This document shows positions 1 to 9,747 of a stretch of DNA of 64,000 nucleotides, piece after piece. The stretch's first letter is position 1; each line of letters starts with the position of its first letter. The stretch comes from Defluviicoccus sp. (lineage in GTDB: Bacteria; Pseudomonadota; Alphaproteobacteria; MPNO01), in contig JAPPIT010000061.1 in assembly GCA_028820505.1 (NCBI GenBank), positions 19,667-83,666 on the forward strand, read 5' to 3'. The notes under the pieces were generated by a model. The model was not told where the DNA came from, made no database searches, and was given only the letters and a program-made list of their open reading frames with translations. Made by a program: the position numbers and the translations under genes.

Positions 1-1
1 G

Positions 2-826
2 GGCGCCTATTCCGAGCTTGCCTGCCGCTCGATATTCCCCGCCATGTCCACCCTGCCCTCGGCGGCGTTCGAGGACGCCTTCGCGGCGGTACGGAACGGC
101 CGCGCGCGCTACGCGATGATTCCGATCGAGAATTCGGTCGCCGGCCGGGTCGCGGACATCCACCGCCTGATGCCGGAATCGGAACTCTTCATCGTCAGCG
201 AACACTTCGTCCGGGTGAATCATCACCTGTTGGCGCCCGAAGGAGCGACGCTGAAGACGATCCGGACGGTCCACAGCCATGTCCACGCCCTCGGCCAGTG
301 CCGCAAGCTGATCCGCAAGATGAATCTCCGCCCCATCGTCCACGCCGATACCGCCGGCGCGGCCGCCGAGATCGCCGAACGCGGCGATCCCAGCGAGGCG
401 GCGATCGGCTCGGCGCTCGCGGGCGAGGTTTACGGGCTCGGCTCGCTCGCGGCCAATATCGAGGACGCGGAGCACAATACGACCCGCTTCCTGGTGCTCT
501 CGGGGACGCCGCGCCGGCGGCGGCGCGACGACGGCACGCTGGTGACGACGTTCGTTTTCCAGGTGCGCAACGTGCCGGCGGCGCTCTACAAGGCGCTAGG
601 CGGGTTCGCGACCAACGGCGTCAACATGACCAAGCTCGAGAGCTACATGATGGGCGGCGATTTCGCCGCGACCCAGTTCTACGCCGACATCGAGGGCGAC
701 CCGAGGGACCGCAACGTGCGCCTCGCGCTGGAGGAGCTCGAGTTCTTCTCGCACAAGGTAAAGGTCCTCGGCACCTATCCGGCGGACGCGTTCCGCTCGA
801 CCAACGAGCCCATCGACCCCGCCTAG
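2..826 (+). CDS. pheA: Prephenate dehydratase (5' end outside window)
   Basis: Converts prephenate to phenylpyruvate in phenylalanine synthesis, in the cytoplasm. The frame is open from base 2 and begins inside the catalytic domain (GAYSELACR matches the usual start of the PDT domain), so the true start lies upstream of the window. The catalytic domain carries IPIENSVAGRV and HNTTRFLVL (the TRF motif of PDT). A C-terminal ACT domain follows, where the ESYMMGG stretch matches the conserved ESRP-type Phe-binding segment. An internal ATG at 44 would remove the first substrate-binding segment and is unlikely to be the start. It is the single-function PDT-ACT form; no chorismate mutase portion is visible in the window. 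The gene is followed by a palindromic repeat element. Confidence 0.93.
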   Translation, partial: GAYSELACRSIFPAMSTLPSAAFEDAFAAVRNGRARYAMIPIENSVAGRVADIHRLMPESELFIVSEHFVRVNHHLLAPEGATLKTIRTVHSHVHALGQCRKLIRKMNLRPIVHADTAGAAAEIAERGDPSEAAIGSALAGEVYGLGSLAANIEDAEHNTTRFLVLSGTPRRRRRDDGTLVTTFVFQVRNVPAALYKALGGFATNGVNMTKLESYMMGGDFAATQFYADIEGDPRDRNVRLALEELEFFSHKVKVLGTYPADAFRSTNEPIDPA

Positions 827-833
827 GGCCCAT

Positions 834-1000
834 CTGTTTCAGATAGAAGCGCCTTTACCCCTGTCTCCTCACCGTCATGGTCGGCGGAGGCCGACCATCC
901 ACGAGTTTTTAAGGTGCTGGAAACAAAAACAAAACGTGGATGGTCGGCCTCCGCCGACCATGACGGAAGAGAACGGATGAAGCGGTTCCAACTAAACCGG
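834..1000. repeat. MITE-like palindromic element
   Basis: A perfect 32-bp inverted repeat (872-903 and 935-966) surrounds a 31-base spacer. Each arm is itself palindromic (GGTCGGCGGAGGCCGACC). Outside it lie imperfect terminal inverted repeats: CTGTTTCAGATAGAAGCGCC at about 834-853 and GCGGTTCCAACTAAACCGG at 982-1000. The same outer sequence and the same CCGTCATG...CATCCACG hairpin frame recur at 63893-64000, so this is one member of a dispersed family. It separates the convergent pheA and nudC and may also act as a bidirectional terminator. Mobility is inferred; no transposase is present. Confidence 0.65.
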
Positions 1001-1020
1001 ATCCGCTTCAGGCCGCCCGT

Positions 1021-1941
1021 TCAGCGCTCGTGCACCCAGTCGTTGATCAGGCGGCGGGCGATCGAGTCCGAACGCGCGCGCCGCACCAGCCCCGCGCCGC
1101 CTCTCCTGAGCTCGTCGCGGGTGAACCACCTTGCATCCTCCAGCTCGTCGGGGTCGAAGGCGATCTCGTCGGACAGCGCATCGGCATAGAACCCCAGCAT
1201 CAGCGAGGCGGGAAACGGCCAGGGCTGGGAGGAGTGGTAGCGGACGTTGGCGACCTCGATGGCAACCTCTTCCTCGACCTCGCGGGCGACCGCCTCCTCC
1301 AGGCTCTCGCCGGGCTCGACGAATCCCGCGAGGGCGGAATACATGCCGTCCGGCCATTCCGACTTGCGGCCGAGGACGGCCCGGTCGCCCCGGCCGATCA
1401 GCATGATCACCGCGGGGTCGGTCCGGGGAAAATGAGAAACGCCGCACGAATGGTCGCTGCAGACCCGGAGATGGCCGGCCTCCCGGCTCTCGGTCGGCTG
1501 GCCGCAATTGCCGCAGAACCGGTGCCGTTCGTGCCAGTGAAGGATACCCTTGGCATAGGCGAGCAGGCCGCCTTCGTCGGCCGGCAGGAGCGTGCCGACG
1601 CTCCGCAGATCGACGAATGTCCCGCGCCTCGCGAAGGGCGGGCGGGCCTCGGGCTCTTCGACATGGGACAGGTCGAAGGCGAAATGCGGGGTCCCGCCCT
1701 TCATGCCGAGAAACACCGCGTCCCGCCTCTGGTTGAGGAAGGCGCCGACCTCTCCGGGCTCGAAGCAGACCGCGCGCGGCTCGTCCAGGGACCGCACGAA
1801 GGCGCGCGAGCGCCAGACCGGGAGCACGCAGGCCGAATCGTCGAACCGGGCGTCGAGCCAGTCCTCGTCCGCGCGTCTTTCGGCATGGCGCGCCAGCCCG
1901 TAATCGGCGTAGTGGTTGGGGGCTCTCATGGGCTCCGGCAT
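1021..1941 (-). CDS. nudC: NAD+ diphosphatase / RNA de-NADding Nudix hydrolase
   Basis: Hydrolyses NAD(H) to NMN(H) and AMP; family members also remove NAD caps from RNA. Visible motifs are a four-cysteine zinc ribbon (CGNC then CSDHSC), the Nudix box ([20 protein letters not shown]) and the NudC-specific SQPWPFPAS. The frame is open up to an ATG at 2064, but that would run into the divergent SRP RNA gene, so I place the start at ATG 1941 (306 aa). ATG 1929 (302 aa), with a GGAG just upstream, is an alternative. The family is about 260-320 aa. It is transcribed divergently from ffs. Confidence 0.9.
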   Translation of the reverse strand: MPEPMRAPNHYADYGLARHAERRADEDWLDARFDDSACVLPVWRSRAFVRSLDEPRAVCFEPGEVGAFLNQRRDAVFLGMKGGTPHFAFDLSHVEEPEARPPFARRGTFVDLRSVGTLLPADEGGLLAYAKGILHWHERHRFCGNCGQPTESREAGHLRVCSDHSCGVSHFPRTDPAVIMLIGRGDRAVLGRKSEWPDGMYSALAGFVEPGESLEEAVAREVEEEVAIEVANVRYHSSQPWPFPASLMLGFYADALSDEIAFDPDELEDARWFTRDELRRGGAGLVRRARSDSIARRLINDWVHER

Positions 1942-2030
1942 GGGTGCATCGGAACGGCGGTCGCGCTCGGTCGGCAGGCAACCTGCCATAGGGGTTCGTG
2001 GCACGCAATTTCGATTGCTGATATAGTGTG

Positions 2031-2129
2031 TTGGGAGGCTGGTCGCGGACGGGGCGCTCGCCAACCCGGTCAGGTCCGGAAGGAAGCAGCCGTAACGAGA
2101 TGGCTCCGGGTCGCTCGCCGGCCTCCCGC
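2031..2129 (+). ncRNA. ffs: Signal recognition particle RNA, 4.5S type
   Basis: Carries the universally conserved SRP domain IV core, GGTCAGGTCCGGAAGGAAGC (2059-2078), followed by AGCCGTAACGAG. The ends pair: GGGAGGCTGG (2033-2042) with CCGGCCTCCC (2118-2127), giving a hairpin RNA of about 98 nt, the usual size in alphaproteobacteria. A good -10 box (TATAGT, 2022-2027) lies 4-9 bases before the inferred 5' end; no convincing -35 is visible. ffs immediately upstream of dnaX is common in alphaproteobacteria. It binds Ffh for co-translational targeting to the membrane. Exact ends are inferred from the stem. Confidence 0.95.
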
Positions 2130-2188
2130 CTCATCGACAGGCCCCGTCGTAAGACATCGTCGGAAGTGCAGCACGGTTTGCGCGAGGC

Positions 2189-3883
2189 ATGAGCGGCTCA
2201 TCGGAAACCCGGCCCTACCGGGTGCTCGCGCGCACCTACCGGCCGAGCCGTTTCGCCGATCTCGTCGGCCAGGAAGCGATGGTTCGCACGCTCGCCAACG
2301 CGATTACGTCGGGCCGCCTCGCGCACGCGTTCATCCTGACCGGCATCCGGGGCGTCGGAAAGACCACCACCGCGCGGATCATCGCGCGCGCGCTCAACTG
2401 CGTCGGCGCCGACGGCACCGGCGGGCCGACGCCCGACCCGTGCGGAACCTGCGATCATTGCGCGTCGATCGGCGAGGACCGGCACGTCGACGTGATCGAG
2501 ATGGATGCGGCCAGCCGCACCGGCGTCGACGACATCCGCGAGCTCATCGAGGGCGTGCGCTACCGCCCGGTCTCGGCCCGTTTCAAGGTCTACATAATCG
2601 ACGAAGTTCACATGCTGTCGCGCAACGCCTTCAACGCGCTCCTGAAGACGCTGGAGGAACCGCCGGAGCACGTGAAATTCATCTTCGCGACGACGGAAAT
2701 CCGCAAGGTGCCGGTCACGGTGCTGTCGCGCTGCCAGCGCTTCGATCTGCGCCGGGTGGACGGCGAAACCCTGTTTTCGCATCTGGGGGCGATCGCCGGG
2801 CGGGAGGGCGTGGAGGTCGCCGAGGATGCGCTGCGCCAGATCGTCCGCGCCGCCGAAGGCTCGGTGCGCGACGCGCTTTCGCTGCTCGACCAGGCGATCG
2901 CCCACGCCGCGGGCGGGCGGATCGACGGCGACCGGGTGCGCGAGATGCTGGGCCTCGCCGACCGCTTGCGGACGGCCGATCTGCTGGAGACCCTGATGCG
3001 CGGCGAGCCGGCGGCCGCTCTCGGCCTGTTCGACACGCTCCACGAGGCCGGTGCGGATCCGGTCGCGGTTCTCCAGGACCTGCTGGAATTCACCCATTGG
3101 CTGACCCGGCTCAAGGCCGCGCCGGAGGACGCGCGGGCGGGCGGCGCGGTCTCCGACATCGAGCTCGAGCGCGGCCGAACGCTCGCCGCCGGGCTGTCGA
3201 TCCCGGTGCTCACGCGGTGCTGGCAGATCCTGCTCAAGGGCGTATCGGAGACCCACATGGCGGTCGATCCGAGGCAGGCCGCGGAAATGGTGCTGATCCG
3301 GCTGGCCTACGCCGCCGACCTGCCGACGCCGGCGGAGATCGTCCGCGCCGCGGAGAGCGGCGAAACGGTGCCTCCGCCGCGACCCGCTCCGCCCGCGCCC
3401 GCGCCGGTCGCCGTGACGGTGCAGCCCATGCCGGAGGACTTCGAGGCGCTGGTCGCGCTGTTCAAGGGCAGGAAAGAGATGGTGCTCCACGCGCATCTGG
3501 CGAACGACGTGGGGCTCGTCGACTATGCGCCCGGGCGGCTCCGCTACAGGCGCGGCGAGCGCGCGCCCGCCGGGTTGGAGAACCGGCTCCGCCGCCTGCT
3601 CGACGACTGGACCGGGGAGCGCTGGTCGGTGGAGGCGGTCGACGGCGACGAAGCGGCGCCCAGCCTGCGCGAACAGCGCGCGGAGCGCGAGGCGGCCGAG
3701 CGCCGGCAGGCGACGGACCATCCGGCGGTGCAGGCCGCGCTGCAGATGTTTCCCGGGGCCACCGTCGAGGCGGTGCGCAGCGTGGAATCCGCGCCCATCC
3801 TGGGCGAAGCGCCGCGGGAGCCGCCGACCGACCCGGAAGACGACGCGGAAGCCGAAGGCCCACACGGAGAGTTGCCGCCATGA
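2189..3883 (+). CDS. dnaX: DNA polymerase III subunit gamma/tau
   Basis: Clamp-loader ATPase of the replicative polymerase, 564 aa. The N-terminal AAA+ module has Walker [11 protein letters not shown] (about residues 51-60), a zinc module with CGTCDHC, Walker [10 protein letters not shown], and the SRC sensor (VLSRCQRFD). The domain III collar follows. The C-terminal part from about residue 395 is Pro/Ala-rich and then charged, as expected for the tau extension that contacts DnaB and alpha. The start ATG follows the SRP RNA by about 60 bases. The stop overlaps the ybaB start, indicating translational coupling in a dnaX-ybaB-recR operon. Whether a shorter gamma form is made by frameshifting cannot be judged here. 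Confidence 0.96.
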   Translation: MSGSSETRPYRVLARTYRPSRFADLVGQEAMVRTLANAITSGRLAHAFILTGIRGVGKTTTARIIARALNCVGADGTGGPTPDPCGTCDHCASIGEDRHVDVIEMDAASRTGVDDIRELIEGVRYRPVSARFKVYIIDEVHMLSRNAFNALLKTLEEPPEHVKFIFATTEIRKVPVTVLSRCQRFDLRRVDGETLFSHLGAIAGREGVEVAEDALRQIVRAAEGSVRDALSLLDQAIAHAAGGRIDGDRVREMLGLADRLRTADLLETLMRGEPAAALGLFDTLHEAGADPVAVLQDLLEFTHWLTRLKAAPEDARAGGAVSDIELERGRTLAAGLSIPVLTRCWQILLKGVSETHMAVDPRQAAEMVLIRLAYAADLPTPAEIVRAAESGETVPPPRPAPPAPAPVAVTVQPMPEDFEALVALFKGRKEMVLHAHLANDVGLVDYAPGRLRYRRGERAPAGLENRLRRLLDDWTGERWSVEAVDGDEAAPSLREQRAEREAAERRQATDHPAVQAALQMFPGATVEAVRSVESAPILGEAPREPPTDPEDDAEAEGPHGELPP

Positions 3884-4203
3884 AGAATTTCGGCCAGCTG
3901 ATGAAACAGGCGCAGGAGATGCAGTCCAAAATCCAGGACATGCAGTCCCGCCTGGCGGATATCGAAGTCACGGGCCAGTCGGGCGCCGGCCTCGTCACGG
4001 TCGTCATGAATGCCAGGAACGAGGTCAGGGGGGTGACGATCGACCCGTCCCTCTTCAACGCCGAGGACGTCTCGGTGGTGGAGGACCTGATCGTCGCGGC
4101 CTTCTCCGACGCCAAGGGCAAGGCGGAAGGCAAGGCGGCGGAGGAAATGCAGAAGATCGCGGGCGGCCTCAACCTGCCGCCGGGCCTCAATCTTCCGTTC
4201 TGA
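3880..4203 (+). CDS. ybaB: YbaB/EbfC nucleoid-associated protein
   Basis: 107-aa DNA-binding, nucleoid-associated protein of the YbaB/EbfC family. The N-terminal amphipathic helix ([19 protein letters not shown]) and the VTIDPSLFN segment are typical; the C-terminus is rich in Gly, Leu and Pro. ATGA overlap with the dnaX stop (3880-3883) fixes the start and shows coupling. The dnaX-ybaB-recR order is one of the most conserved bacterial gene trios, linking it to replication and repair, although its exact role in this group is not established. Confidence 0.94.
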   Translation: MKNFGQLMKQAQEMQSKIQDMQSRLADIEVTGQSGAGLVTVVMNARNEVRGVTIDPSLFNAEDVSVVEDLIVAAFSDAKGKAEGKAAEEMQKIAGGLNLPPGLNLPF

Positions 4204-4209
4204 GGACGC

Positions 4210-4827
4210 ATGGGCCGGGCCGGGGCGATGGCCGTTTCCGAAATCGACCGGCTGATCCAGCTGCTTGCGAGGCTTCCCGGGCTCGGCCCGCGCTCGGCGC
4301 GGCGCGCGGCGCTGCATCTCATCAAGCGGCGGACCGGCCTGCTGGAGCCTCTGGCGCAGGCCCTCGCCGCGGCCGCGGAATCGATCCGGCAGTGCGGCGT
4401 CTGCGGCAATGTGGACACGGTGGAGCCGTGCGCCATCTGCGCCGACGAGAACCGCGACGGAACGATCGTCTGCGTCGTCGAGGATGTCGCCGATCTCTGG
4501 GCGCTCGAGCGGACGGCGGCCTTCGGCGGGCGCTACCACGTTCTCGGCGGAACGCTGTCCGCGCTCGACGGGCGCGGCCCCGACGAGCTCAACGTGGACG
4601 CGCTGGTCCGCCGCGCCCGGGCGGAGACGGTGAAGGAGATCATCCTCGCCACCTCCGCCACGGTCGAGGGTCAGACGACGGCGCATTACCTCACGGACCG
4701 GCTGGCGGAATGCGGCGTCGTCGTCTCCCGTCTCGCCCACGGCGTGCCGGTCGGAGGCGAGCTCGACTATCTGGACGACGGCACCCTGTCGGCCGCGTTG
4801 AGGGCGCGCCGGCCGCTCGACCCGTAA
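4210..4827 (+). CDS. recR: Recombination mediator RecR
   Basis: Works with RecF/RecO to load RecA at single-strand gaps, 205 aa. An N-terminal helix-hairpin-helix ([20 protein letters not shown]) is followed by a four-cysteine zinc motif ([16 protein letters not shown]). Then comes a Toprim domain with [13 protein letters not shown] and the conserved YHVLGG and [12 protein letters not shown]. The start ATG at 4210 has GAGG four bases upstream; ATG 4228 (MAVSEIDRL) is an alternative. It lies 6 bases after ybaB in the same operon. Confidence 0.96.
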   Translation: MGRAGAMAVSEIDRLIQLLARLPGLGPRSARRAALHLIKRRTGLLEPLAQALAAAAESIRQCGVCGNVDTVEPCAICADENRDGTIVCVVEDVADLWALERTAAFGGRYHVLGGTLSALDGRGPDELNVDALVRRARAETVKEIILATSATVEGQTTAHYLTDRLAECGVVVSRLAHGVPVGGELDYLDDGTLSAALRARRPLDP

Positions 4828-4906
4828 CACGCTCCGGTTGACGGCGGGCGGGGCGCGGCATACCTAACCCGGGTCGCAGGACCCGCCGGGGACAGCCGGA
4901 ATTCCG

Positions 4907-5431
4907 ATGGCCAGGCTTTCGATCATCGTCGCACCCGATCCGCGCCTCAAGCGCAAGTGCGCGGCCGTGGAGGCCGTCGACGAAACGGTGCGCGCCCTGA
5001 TGGACGACATGCTGGAGACCATGTACGCCGCCCCCGGGGTGGGGCTCGCCGCCCCCCAGGTCGGCATTGCCAGGCGCGTCATCGTGGTCGACGTCGCCCG
5101 CGAGGGCGAGCCGCGCGCGCCTTACCGGATGGCCAACCCGGAGGTCGTCCGGGTATCGGACGAGCTCGCCAGCTACGAGGAAGGCTGCCTTTCACTGCCG
5201 GAGCACTATTCGGAGGTGACGCGCCCGGCGGAGGCGACCATCCGCTATCTCGACGAGAACGACGAACGGCGCGAAATCGAGGTGGAGGGGGTCCTCGCAA
5301 CCTGCATCCAGCACGAGATCGACCATCTCGACGGCATCCTCTTCGTCGACCGCATCTCGAAGCTCAAGCGCGACATGATCATCAAGAAGCTCGTCAAGGC
5401 GAAACGCGCGGAGGCCAGGGCCGGCGCCTGA
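4907..5431 (+). CDS. def: Peptide deformylase
   Basis: Removes the N-formyl group from nascent proteins; Fe(II)/Zn metallohydrolase, 174 aa. All three signature motifs are present: GVGLAAPQVG (motif 1), EGCLSLP (motif 2, metal-binding Cys) and QHEIDHLDG (motif 3, HExxH with two metal-binding His). The C-terminal basic helix (RISKLKRDMIIKKLVKAKR) is usual for the Gram-negative type. The preceding 79-base gap after recR (4828-4906) shows no clear element. fmt starts 2 bases after the stop, the usual def-fmt pairing. Confidence 0.97.
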   Translation: MARLSIIVAPDPRLKRKCAAVEAVDETVRALMDDMLETMYAAPGVGLAAPQVGIARRVIVVDVAREGEPRAPYRMANPEVVRVSDELASYEEGCLSLPEHYSEVTRPAEATIRYLDENDERREIEVEGVLATCIQHEIDHLDGILFVDRISKLKRDMIIKKLVKAKRAEARAGA

Positions 5432-5433
5432 CC

Positions 5434-6363
5434 ATGGGGTCGCTCCGCATCGTCTTCATGGGCACCCCCGACTTCGCCGTGCCCGCTCTCGATGCCCTGA
5501 TCGCCGCCGGACACGAGATCGTCGGCGTCTACACCCGGCCTCCGCGCCCGGCCGGACGCGGCCAGCGCGAACGGCGGTCGCCGGTTCACGAGCTTGCCGG
5601 CCGCCGCGGCCTCCGGGTCTTCCATCCGGGGCGGCTCACCGATGCAGAGTCCTTCGCCGCGCTCTCTCCCGATGCCGCCGTCGTCGCGGCCTACGGGTCG
5701 ATCCTGCCCGCCGCCTTTCTGGAAGCGCCGCGTCTCGGCTGCGTCAACATCCATGCCTCGCTGCTGCCGCGATGGCGCGGCGCGGCGCCGATCCAGCGCG
5801 CCCTCATGGCCGGCGACGCGGAGACCGGAATCACCGTCATGCAGATGGACCAAGGGCTCGATACGGGCGGGATCCTGTCACAGCGCCGCATGCCCATCGG
5901 GCCGGCGGACGACGCGGGGGCGGTCCATGACGCGCTCGCCGCGATGGGGGCCGGGCTGGTCGTCGAAACGCTGGCCGAAATGGCGGCAGGCCGGTGCCGG
6001 GCGCGCCCGCAGCCGGACGAGGGCGTGACCTACGCCGCGAAGATCGACCGGGCGGAGACCCGGATCGACTGGCGCAAGGCGGCTCGCGAGATCCATCGCC
6101 AGGTCCGCGCGCTCAGCCCGGTGCCCGGGGCCTGGTTCGAGGCCGGCGGCGCCCGGGTGCGGGTGCTGGCGGCCCGGCCGGTGTCGGGCGACGCGCCGCC
6201 GCCGGGTACGGTGATCGGCGACGGCTCGGCGATCGCCTGCGGCGACGGCTCTCTCCGGCTCGAACGGCTTCAGCGCGGCGGGAAGCAGGCGGTGGATGCC
6301 GACGCCTTCCTGCGGGGCTTCCCGATGCCCGCGGGAACCGTCCTCCCGGTGGAAACGCCGTGA
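5434..6363 (+). CDS. fmt: Methionyl-tRNA formyltransferase
   Basis: Formylates initiator Met-tRNA using 10-formyl-THF, 309 aa. The N-terminal Rossmann-like formyltransferase domain starts [15 protein letters not shown] and contains the catalytic signature [13 protein letters not shown] with N and H (NIHASLLP) upstream and MDQGLDTG. The C-terminal OB-like tRNA-binding domain includes RAETRIDW and the PVPGAWF region. The start ATG lies two bases after def. The stop overlaps the truA GTG start (GTGA at 6360-6363). Confidence 0.96.
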   Translation: MGSLRIVFMGTPDFAVPALDALIAAGHEIVGVYTRPPRPAGRGQRERRSPVHELAGRRGLRVFHPGRLTDAESFAALSPDAAVVAAYGSILPAAFLEAPRLGCVNIHASLLPRWRGAAPIQRALMAGDAETGITVMQMDQGLDTGGILSQRRMPIGPADDAGAVHDALAAMGAGLVVETLAEMAAGRCRARPQPDEGVTYAAKIDRAETRIDWRKAAREIHRQVRALSPVPGAWFEAGGARVRVLAARPVSGDAPPPGTVIGDGSAIACGDGSLRLERLQRGGKQAVDADAFLRGFPMPAGTVLPVETP

Positions 6364-7097
6364 CCCGCTGGCGCATCACCGTCGAGTATGACGGGACCGG
6401 CTATGTCGGCTGGCAGCGCCAGGATAACGGTCCGTCGATCCAGGAAGCGCTGGAAACCGCGATCGCCCGGTTTTGCGGGGAGACGCCGCGCGTGTTCGGC
6501 GCCGGGCGAACCGATGCCGGGGTGCATGCCAGCGGCCAGGTCGCCCATTTCGACCTCGAAAAGTCGGCGCGCGCCGATACGGTGGCCGATGCGCTCAACG
6601 CCCATCTGAGACCCGAACCGATCGCGGTGCTCGACGCGGCGGCCGTCGAGTCGAGCTTCGACGCCCGCCTTTCGGCGCGGGAACGGGCCTATCTCTACCG
6701 CATCGTCAACCGCCGCGCGCCGCTCACCACGGAGCGCGGCCACGCGTGGCTGGTTCAGACCCCGCTCGACGCCGAAGCGATGGGCGCGGCGGCCGCGCGG
6801 CTCCTGGGCAAGCACGATTTCTCGACCTTCCGGGCGAGCCTTTGCCAGGCGCGCTCGCCGGTGAAGACCCTCGACGTTCTCGAAGTCGCGCGGGAAGGAG
6901 AGGAAATCCGCGTCCGGGCCCGAGCGCGGTCCTTCCTGCACCACCAGGTCCGCAACATCGTCGGCACGCTCAAGCTGGTGGGCGAAGGCAAGTGGAGCGC
7001 GGACGACGTGGCCGCCGCGCTGGAAGCCCGCGACCGCCGGAAGGGCGGCCCCACCGCGCCGGCCTGCGGGCTATATCTCAGGGAAGTCCTGTACTGA
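6360..7097 (+). CDS. truA: tRNA pseudouridine(38-40) synthase
   Basis: Modifies uridines 38-40 in the anticodon arm, 245 aa. The catalytic Asp lies in the [16 protein letters not shown] motif. Also visible are the RAYLYRI block and [13 protein letters not shown], both typical of TruA. The start is GTG at 6360, overlapping the fmt stop; the protein then begins [19 protein letters not shown], the canonical N-terminus. It converges with the membrane-protein gene ending at 7109. Confidence 0.95.
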   Translation: MTRWRITVEYDGTGYVGWQRQDNGPSIQEALETAIARFCGETPRVFGAGRTDAGVHASGQVAHFDLEKSARADTVADALNAHLRPEPIAVLDAAAVESSFDARLSARERAYLYRIVNRRAPLTTERGHAWLVQTPLDAEAMGAAAARLLGKHDFSTFRASLCQARSPVKTLDVLEVAREGEEIRVRARARSFLHHQVRNIVGTLKLVGEGKWSADDVAAALEARDRRKGGPTAPACGLYLREVLY

Positions 7098-7108
7098 GCG
7101 GTCGTCCG

Positions 7109-7672
7109 CTACAGGTAGCGGTTGCTCATCAGGTTGATCAGGATGCTGATCAGGAGGTCCAGGCCCACGATCGCCGCCGCGGCGCCGCCCGTGATCTCGA
7201 GCGCGGTGCGCGCGATGAACCACTGGTAGAACAGGATGGCGACGGTGGCCGCCAGCCCCAGGAACACCGCAAGGCTGCCGCCCAGGAACCCCTTCGCGAG
7301 GATCGTCGCGAGGAGGAACACCGTTATCTGGATCACGTTCGACCAGTTGTGGGCGGCGATAAAGCGGAGATAGCGGTCGAAGCGGCCGATGCGGTCGCAC
7401 ACGTAGATCATGACCAGCGGGAACGCGACCCAGCCGATGATGTAGGCGAGGATTTCGATGGCCGCGACGGCGACGGGACCGGCTCGCGTGTGGACCTCGC
7501 TCAGCCTGAGGACCAGCAGCAGCACATAGGCGGGCGCGACGATCGCCGCGGCGTAGAAGGACTTCCAGTAGGCCTCGATCGTCGCGTCGAAGAAATCGAG
7601 GCCCTTGCGATCGAACAGCGCCAGACGCCAGGCGCCGTAGACGGCTCGGATGACTTCGGGGCCGGTAACCAT
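7109..7672 (-). CDS. Small integral membrane protein, unknown function
   Basis: 187 aa with about five hydrophobic segments (for example AAAIVAPAYVLLLVLRL, AVAAIEILAYIIGWVAFPLVMIY, ITVFLLATILAKGFLGGSL and LLISILINLM). I do not recognise a named family. The soluble N-terminus (EVIRAVYGAWRLALFD) is short and amphipathic. I chose ATG 7672 because a GTGAGGG ribosome-binding site precedes it; the frame is open to 7708. It starts 8 bases after dapE ends, so it is probably co-transcribed with dapD-dapE, but no role in lysine synthesis is implied. Confidence 0.7.
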   Translation of the reverse strand: MVTGPEVIRAVYGAWRLALFDRKGLDFFDATIEAYWKSFYAAAIVAPAYVLLLVLRLSEVHTRAGPVAVAAIEILAYIIGWVAFPLVMIYVCDRIGRFDRYLRFIAAHNWSNVIQITVFLLATILAKGFLGGSLAVFLGLAATVAILFYQWFIARTALEITGGAAAAIVGLDLLISILINLMSNRYL

Positions 7673-7679
7673 CCCGCCC

Positions 7680-8834
7680 TCACCCCGCGAAATAGCCGTG
7701 GAGCACATCCTCGTAAATCCGGCCGAGGGCGTCGAGGTCGGCGAGCGAGACCCTCTCGTCCACCTTGTGCATCGTCTGGCCGACGGCGCCGAATTCGGCG
7801 ACCGGGCAATAGTCCTTTATGAATCGCGCGTCCGAGGTGCCCCCCGTCGTGCTGAGCTCCGCCTCGCCATCGACGGCCGAGCCGATGGCCTGGCGGATCA
7901 GCTCGCTCAGCCTGCCGGGCGGCGTAAGGAAGGATTCTCCGGTCAGATGGGTGTCCAGCTCGTACGCGCCGCCCACCGAGTCGAGGCGTTCGCGGACCCA
8001 GGCGAGCATGCTCTCCCCCGTGTGCAGGTCGTTGAAGCGGATGTTGAACGCGGCGCGGGCCACGCCCGGGATGACGTTGGTGGCGGCGTTCCCGACATCG
8101 ATCGTGGTGAGCTGGAGATTGCTCGGCTGGAAATGGTCGGTCCCGTCGTCGATGGGCGTGTCGGCAAGCGCGGAAAGCATCCGCGCCAGCCGCGGCAGCG
8201 GGTTGTCGGCAAGCTGCGGATAGGCGGTGTGGCCCTGCACGCCGCGCACCGTGATCCAGCCCGACAGGCTTCCCCGGCGGCCGATCTTGATCATCTCGCC
8301 GAGCCGCATCGGGTTGGTCGGCTCGCCGACCAGGCAATCGTCGATCCGCTCGCCACGCTCTTCCATCCAGCGCAGCACCTTGACCGTGCCGTTGATCGCC
8401 GGCCCCTCCTCGTCGCCGGTGATCAGCAGGCTGATCGAGCCGTCGAACGCGCCGCCGCGCGAGCCCAGAAAGCGGGAGACGGCGCCGACGAAGGCCGCGA
8501 TCGCCCCCTTCATGTCGGCGGCGCCGCGGCCGTAGAGCACGCCGTCGCGGATCTCCGCGCCGAACGGATCGACCGTCCAGGCGTCGAGCTCGCCCACCGG
8601 AACCACGTCGGTATGGCCGGCGAAGCAGAAATTCGGCGAGCCCGTCCCGAGACGCGCGTAGAGGTTCTTGACGTCCGGGGTTCCGGGGGCCTCGAACGTC
8701 ATGCGGTGACAGACGAAGCCGAGCGCTTCCAGCGCCCGGGCCAGCGTCTCCTGGGATCCGCCGTCCTCAGGCGTGACGCTCGGGCAGCGGATCAGCGCCC
8801 GGGCGAGTTCGACCGCGTCGACGACAGCGCTCAA
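7680..8834 (-). CDS. dapE: Succinyl-diaminopimelate desuccinylase
   Basis: Hydrolyses N-succinyl-LL-diaminopimelate in lysine and peptidoglycan precursor synthesis; a di-zinc M20 metallohydrolase of 384 aa. Metal-site and catalytic motifs are [31 protein letters not shown] (catalytic Glu pair) and GEPTNP. The distal His is in [14 protein letters not shown]. No ATG is available at the right place. The frame starts with TTG at 8834, overlapping the dapD stop (TTGA), which gives the expected N-terminus ...[19 protein letters not shown]. The dapD-dapE pair is consecutive in the pathway except for the transaminase step. Confidence 0.94.
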   Translation of the reverse strand: MSAVVDAVELARALIRCPSVTPEDGGSQETLARALEALGFVCHRMTFEAPGTPDVKNLYARLGTGSPNFCFAGHTDVVPVGELDAWTVDPFGAEIRDGVLYGRGAADMKGAIAAFVGAVSRFLGSRGGAFDGSISLLITGDEEGPAINGTVKVLRWMEERGERIDDCLVGEPTNPMRLGEMIKIGRRGSLSGWITVRGVQGHTAYPQLADNPLPRLARMLSALADTPIDDGTDHFQPSNLQLTTIDVGNAATNVIPGVARAAFNIRFNDLHTGESMLAWVRERLDSVGGAYELDTHLTGESFLTPPGRLSELIRQAIGSAVDGEAELSTTGGTSDARFIKDYCPVAEFGAVGQTMHKVDERVSLADLDALGRIYEDVLHGYFAG

Positions 8835-9688
8835 TCGCGCAACAGGTCGTTGATGGAGGTCTTCGCCCGGGTCCCCTCGTCGACCCGCTTGACGATGACC
8901 GCACAGTAGAGGCCGGGCCCGGGCGAGCCGTCGGCCAGCGTGCGCCCGGGCAGCGAACCCGGCACCACCACCGAGTATTCCGGCACCCGGCCGTAATGAA
9001 CCTCGCCGGTCGTCCGGTCGACGATCCGGGTCGAAGCGCCGATATACACCCCCATCGAGAGCACCGAGCCGCGCTCGACCAGCACGCCCTCGGCCACCTC
9101 CGAGCGCGCGCCGATGAAGCAGTCGTCCTCGACGATCACCGGGTCGGCCTGGAGCGGTTCCAGCACGCCGCCGATCCCGGCGCCGCCGGAGATGTGGCAG
9201 TTCCGCCCGATCTGGGCACAGGAACCGACGGTCGCCCAGGTATCCACCATGGTGCCCCGGTCCACATAGGCGCCCAGATTGACGAAGCTGGGCATCAGGA
9301 TGACGCCGGGAGCGATATAAGCGGAACGCCGGACGACGCAGTTGGGCACCGCGCGGAACCCTGCCTCGCGGAAGCGCGCCTCGTCCCAGCCGGCGAATTT
9401 GGGCGAAACCTTGTCGTACCAGGGCGTCGCGCCGCGATTGGGATCGTCCGGCCCGCCCGGCATCGGCGCCGTGTCGTAGAGCCGGAAGGACAGCAGTACC
9501 GCCTTCTTGAGCCATTGGTTGACCTGCCAGCTTCCGTCGACCTTCTCGGCGACCCGAAGCGACCCGGAATCGAGTCCGTCGAGCGCAGCCTCGATCGCGT
9601 CGCGCAGGGCGCCTCCGGTCGCGGGAGAAATCGTCTCGCGCTCTTCCCACGCGTCGTCGATGGTCGATCGAAGCGAGTCTTCGCTCAT
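8831..9688 (-). CDS. dapD: Tetrahydrodipicolinate N-succinyltransferase
   Basis: Succinylates tetrahydrodipicolinate, committing it to the succinylase branch of lysine synthesis; 285 aa, the usual length. The N-terminal helical domain is followed by a left-handed beta-helix of hexapeptide repeats ([50 protein letters not shown]). The start ATG at 9688 is unambiguous. It overlaps dapE by 4 bases. Confidence 0.95.
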   Translation of the reverse strand: MSEDSLRSTIDDAWEERETISPATGGALRDAIEAALDGLDSGSLRVAEKVDGSWQVNQWLKKAVLLSFRLYDTAPMPGGPDDPNRGATPWYDKVSPKFAGWDEARFREAGFRAVPNCVVRRSAYIAPGVILMPSFVNLGAYVDRGTMVDTWATVGSCAQIGRNCHISGGAGIGGVLEPLQADPVIVEDDCFIGARSEVAEGVLVERGSVLSMGVYIGASTRIVDRTTGEVHYGRVPEYSVVVPGSLPGRTLADGSPGPGLYCAVIVKRVDEGTRAKTSINDLLRD

Positions 9689-9747
9689 GCGTCCTGCGGC
9701 CTCAAAGCGATGCGGGCCCGCAGAAAATCACCGCCGGCCCGATCCTG

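Noticed and set aside
1998..2012. TGGCACG upstream of the SRP RNA resembling a sigma54 -24 element
   Set aside because: The matching -12 element is not at the required spacing and a housekeeping RNA is not expected to use sigma54.
1030..4203. Very long open frame running through nudC, the SRP RNA and dnaX into ybaB
   Set aside because: Only the last 107 codons (ybaB) show protein-like conservation; the rest is the reverse or shifted frame of GC-rich genes.
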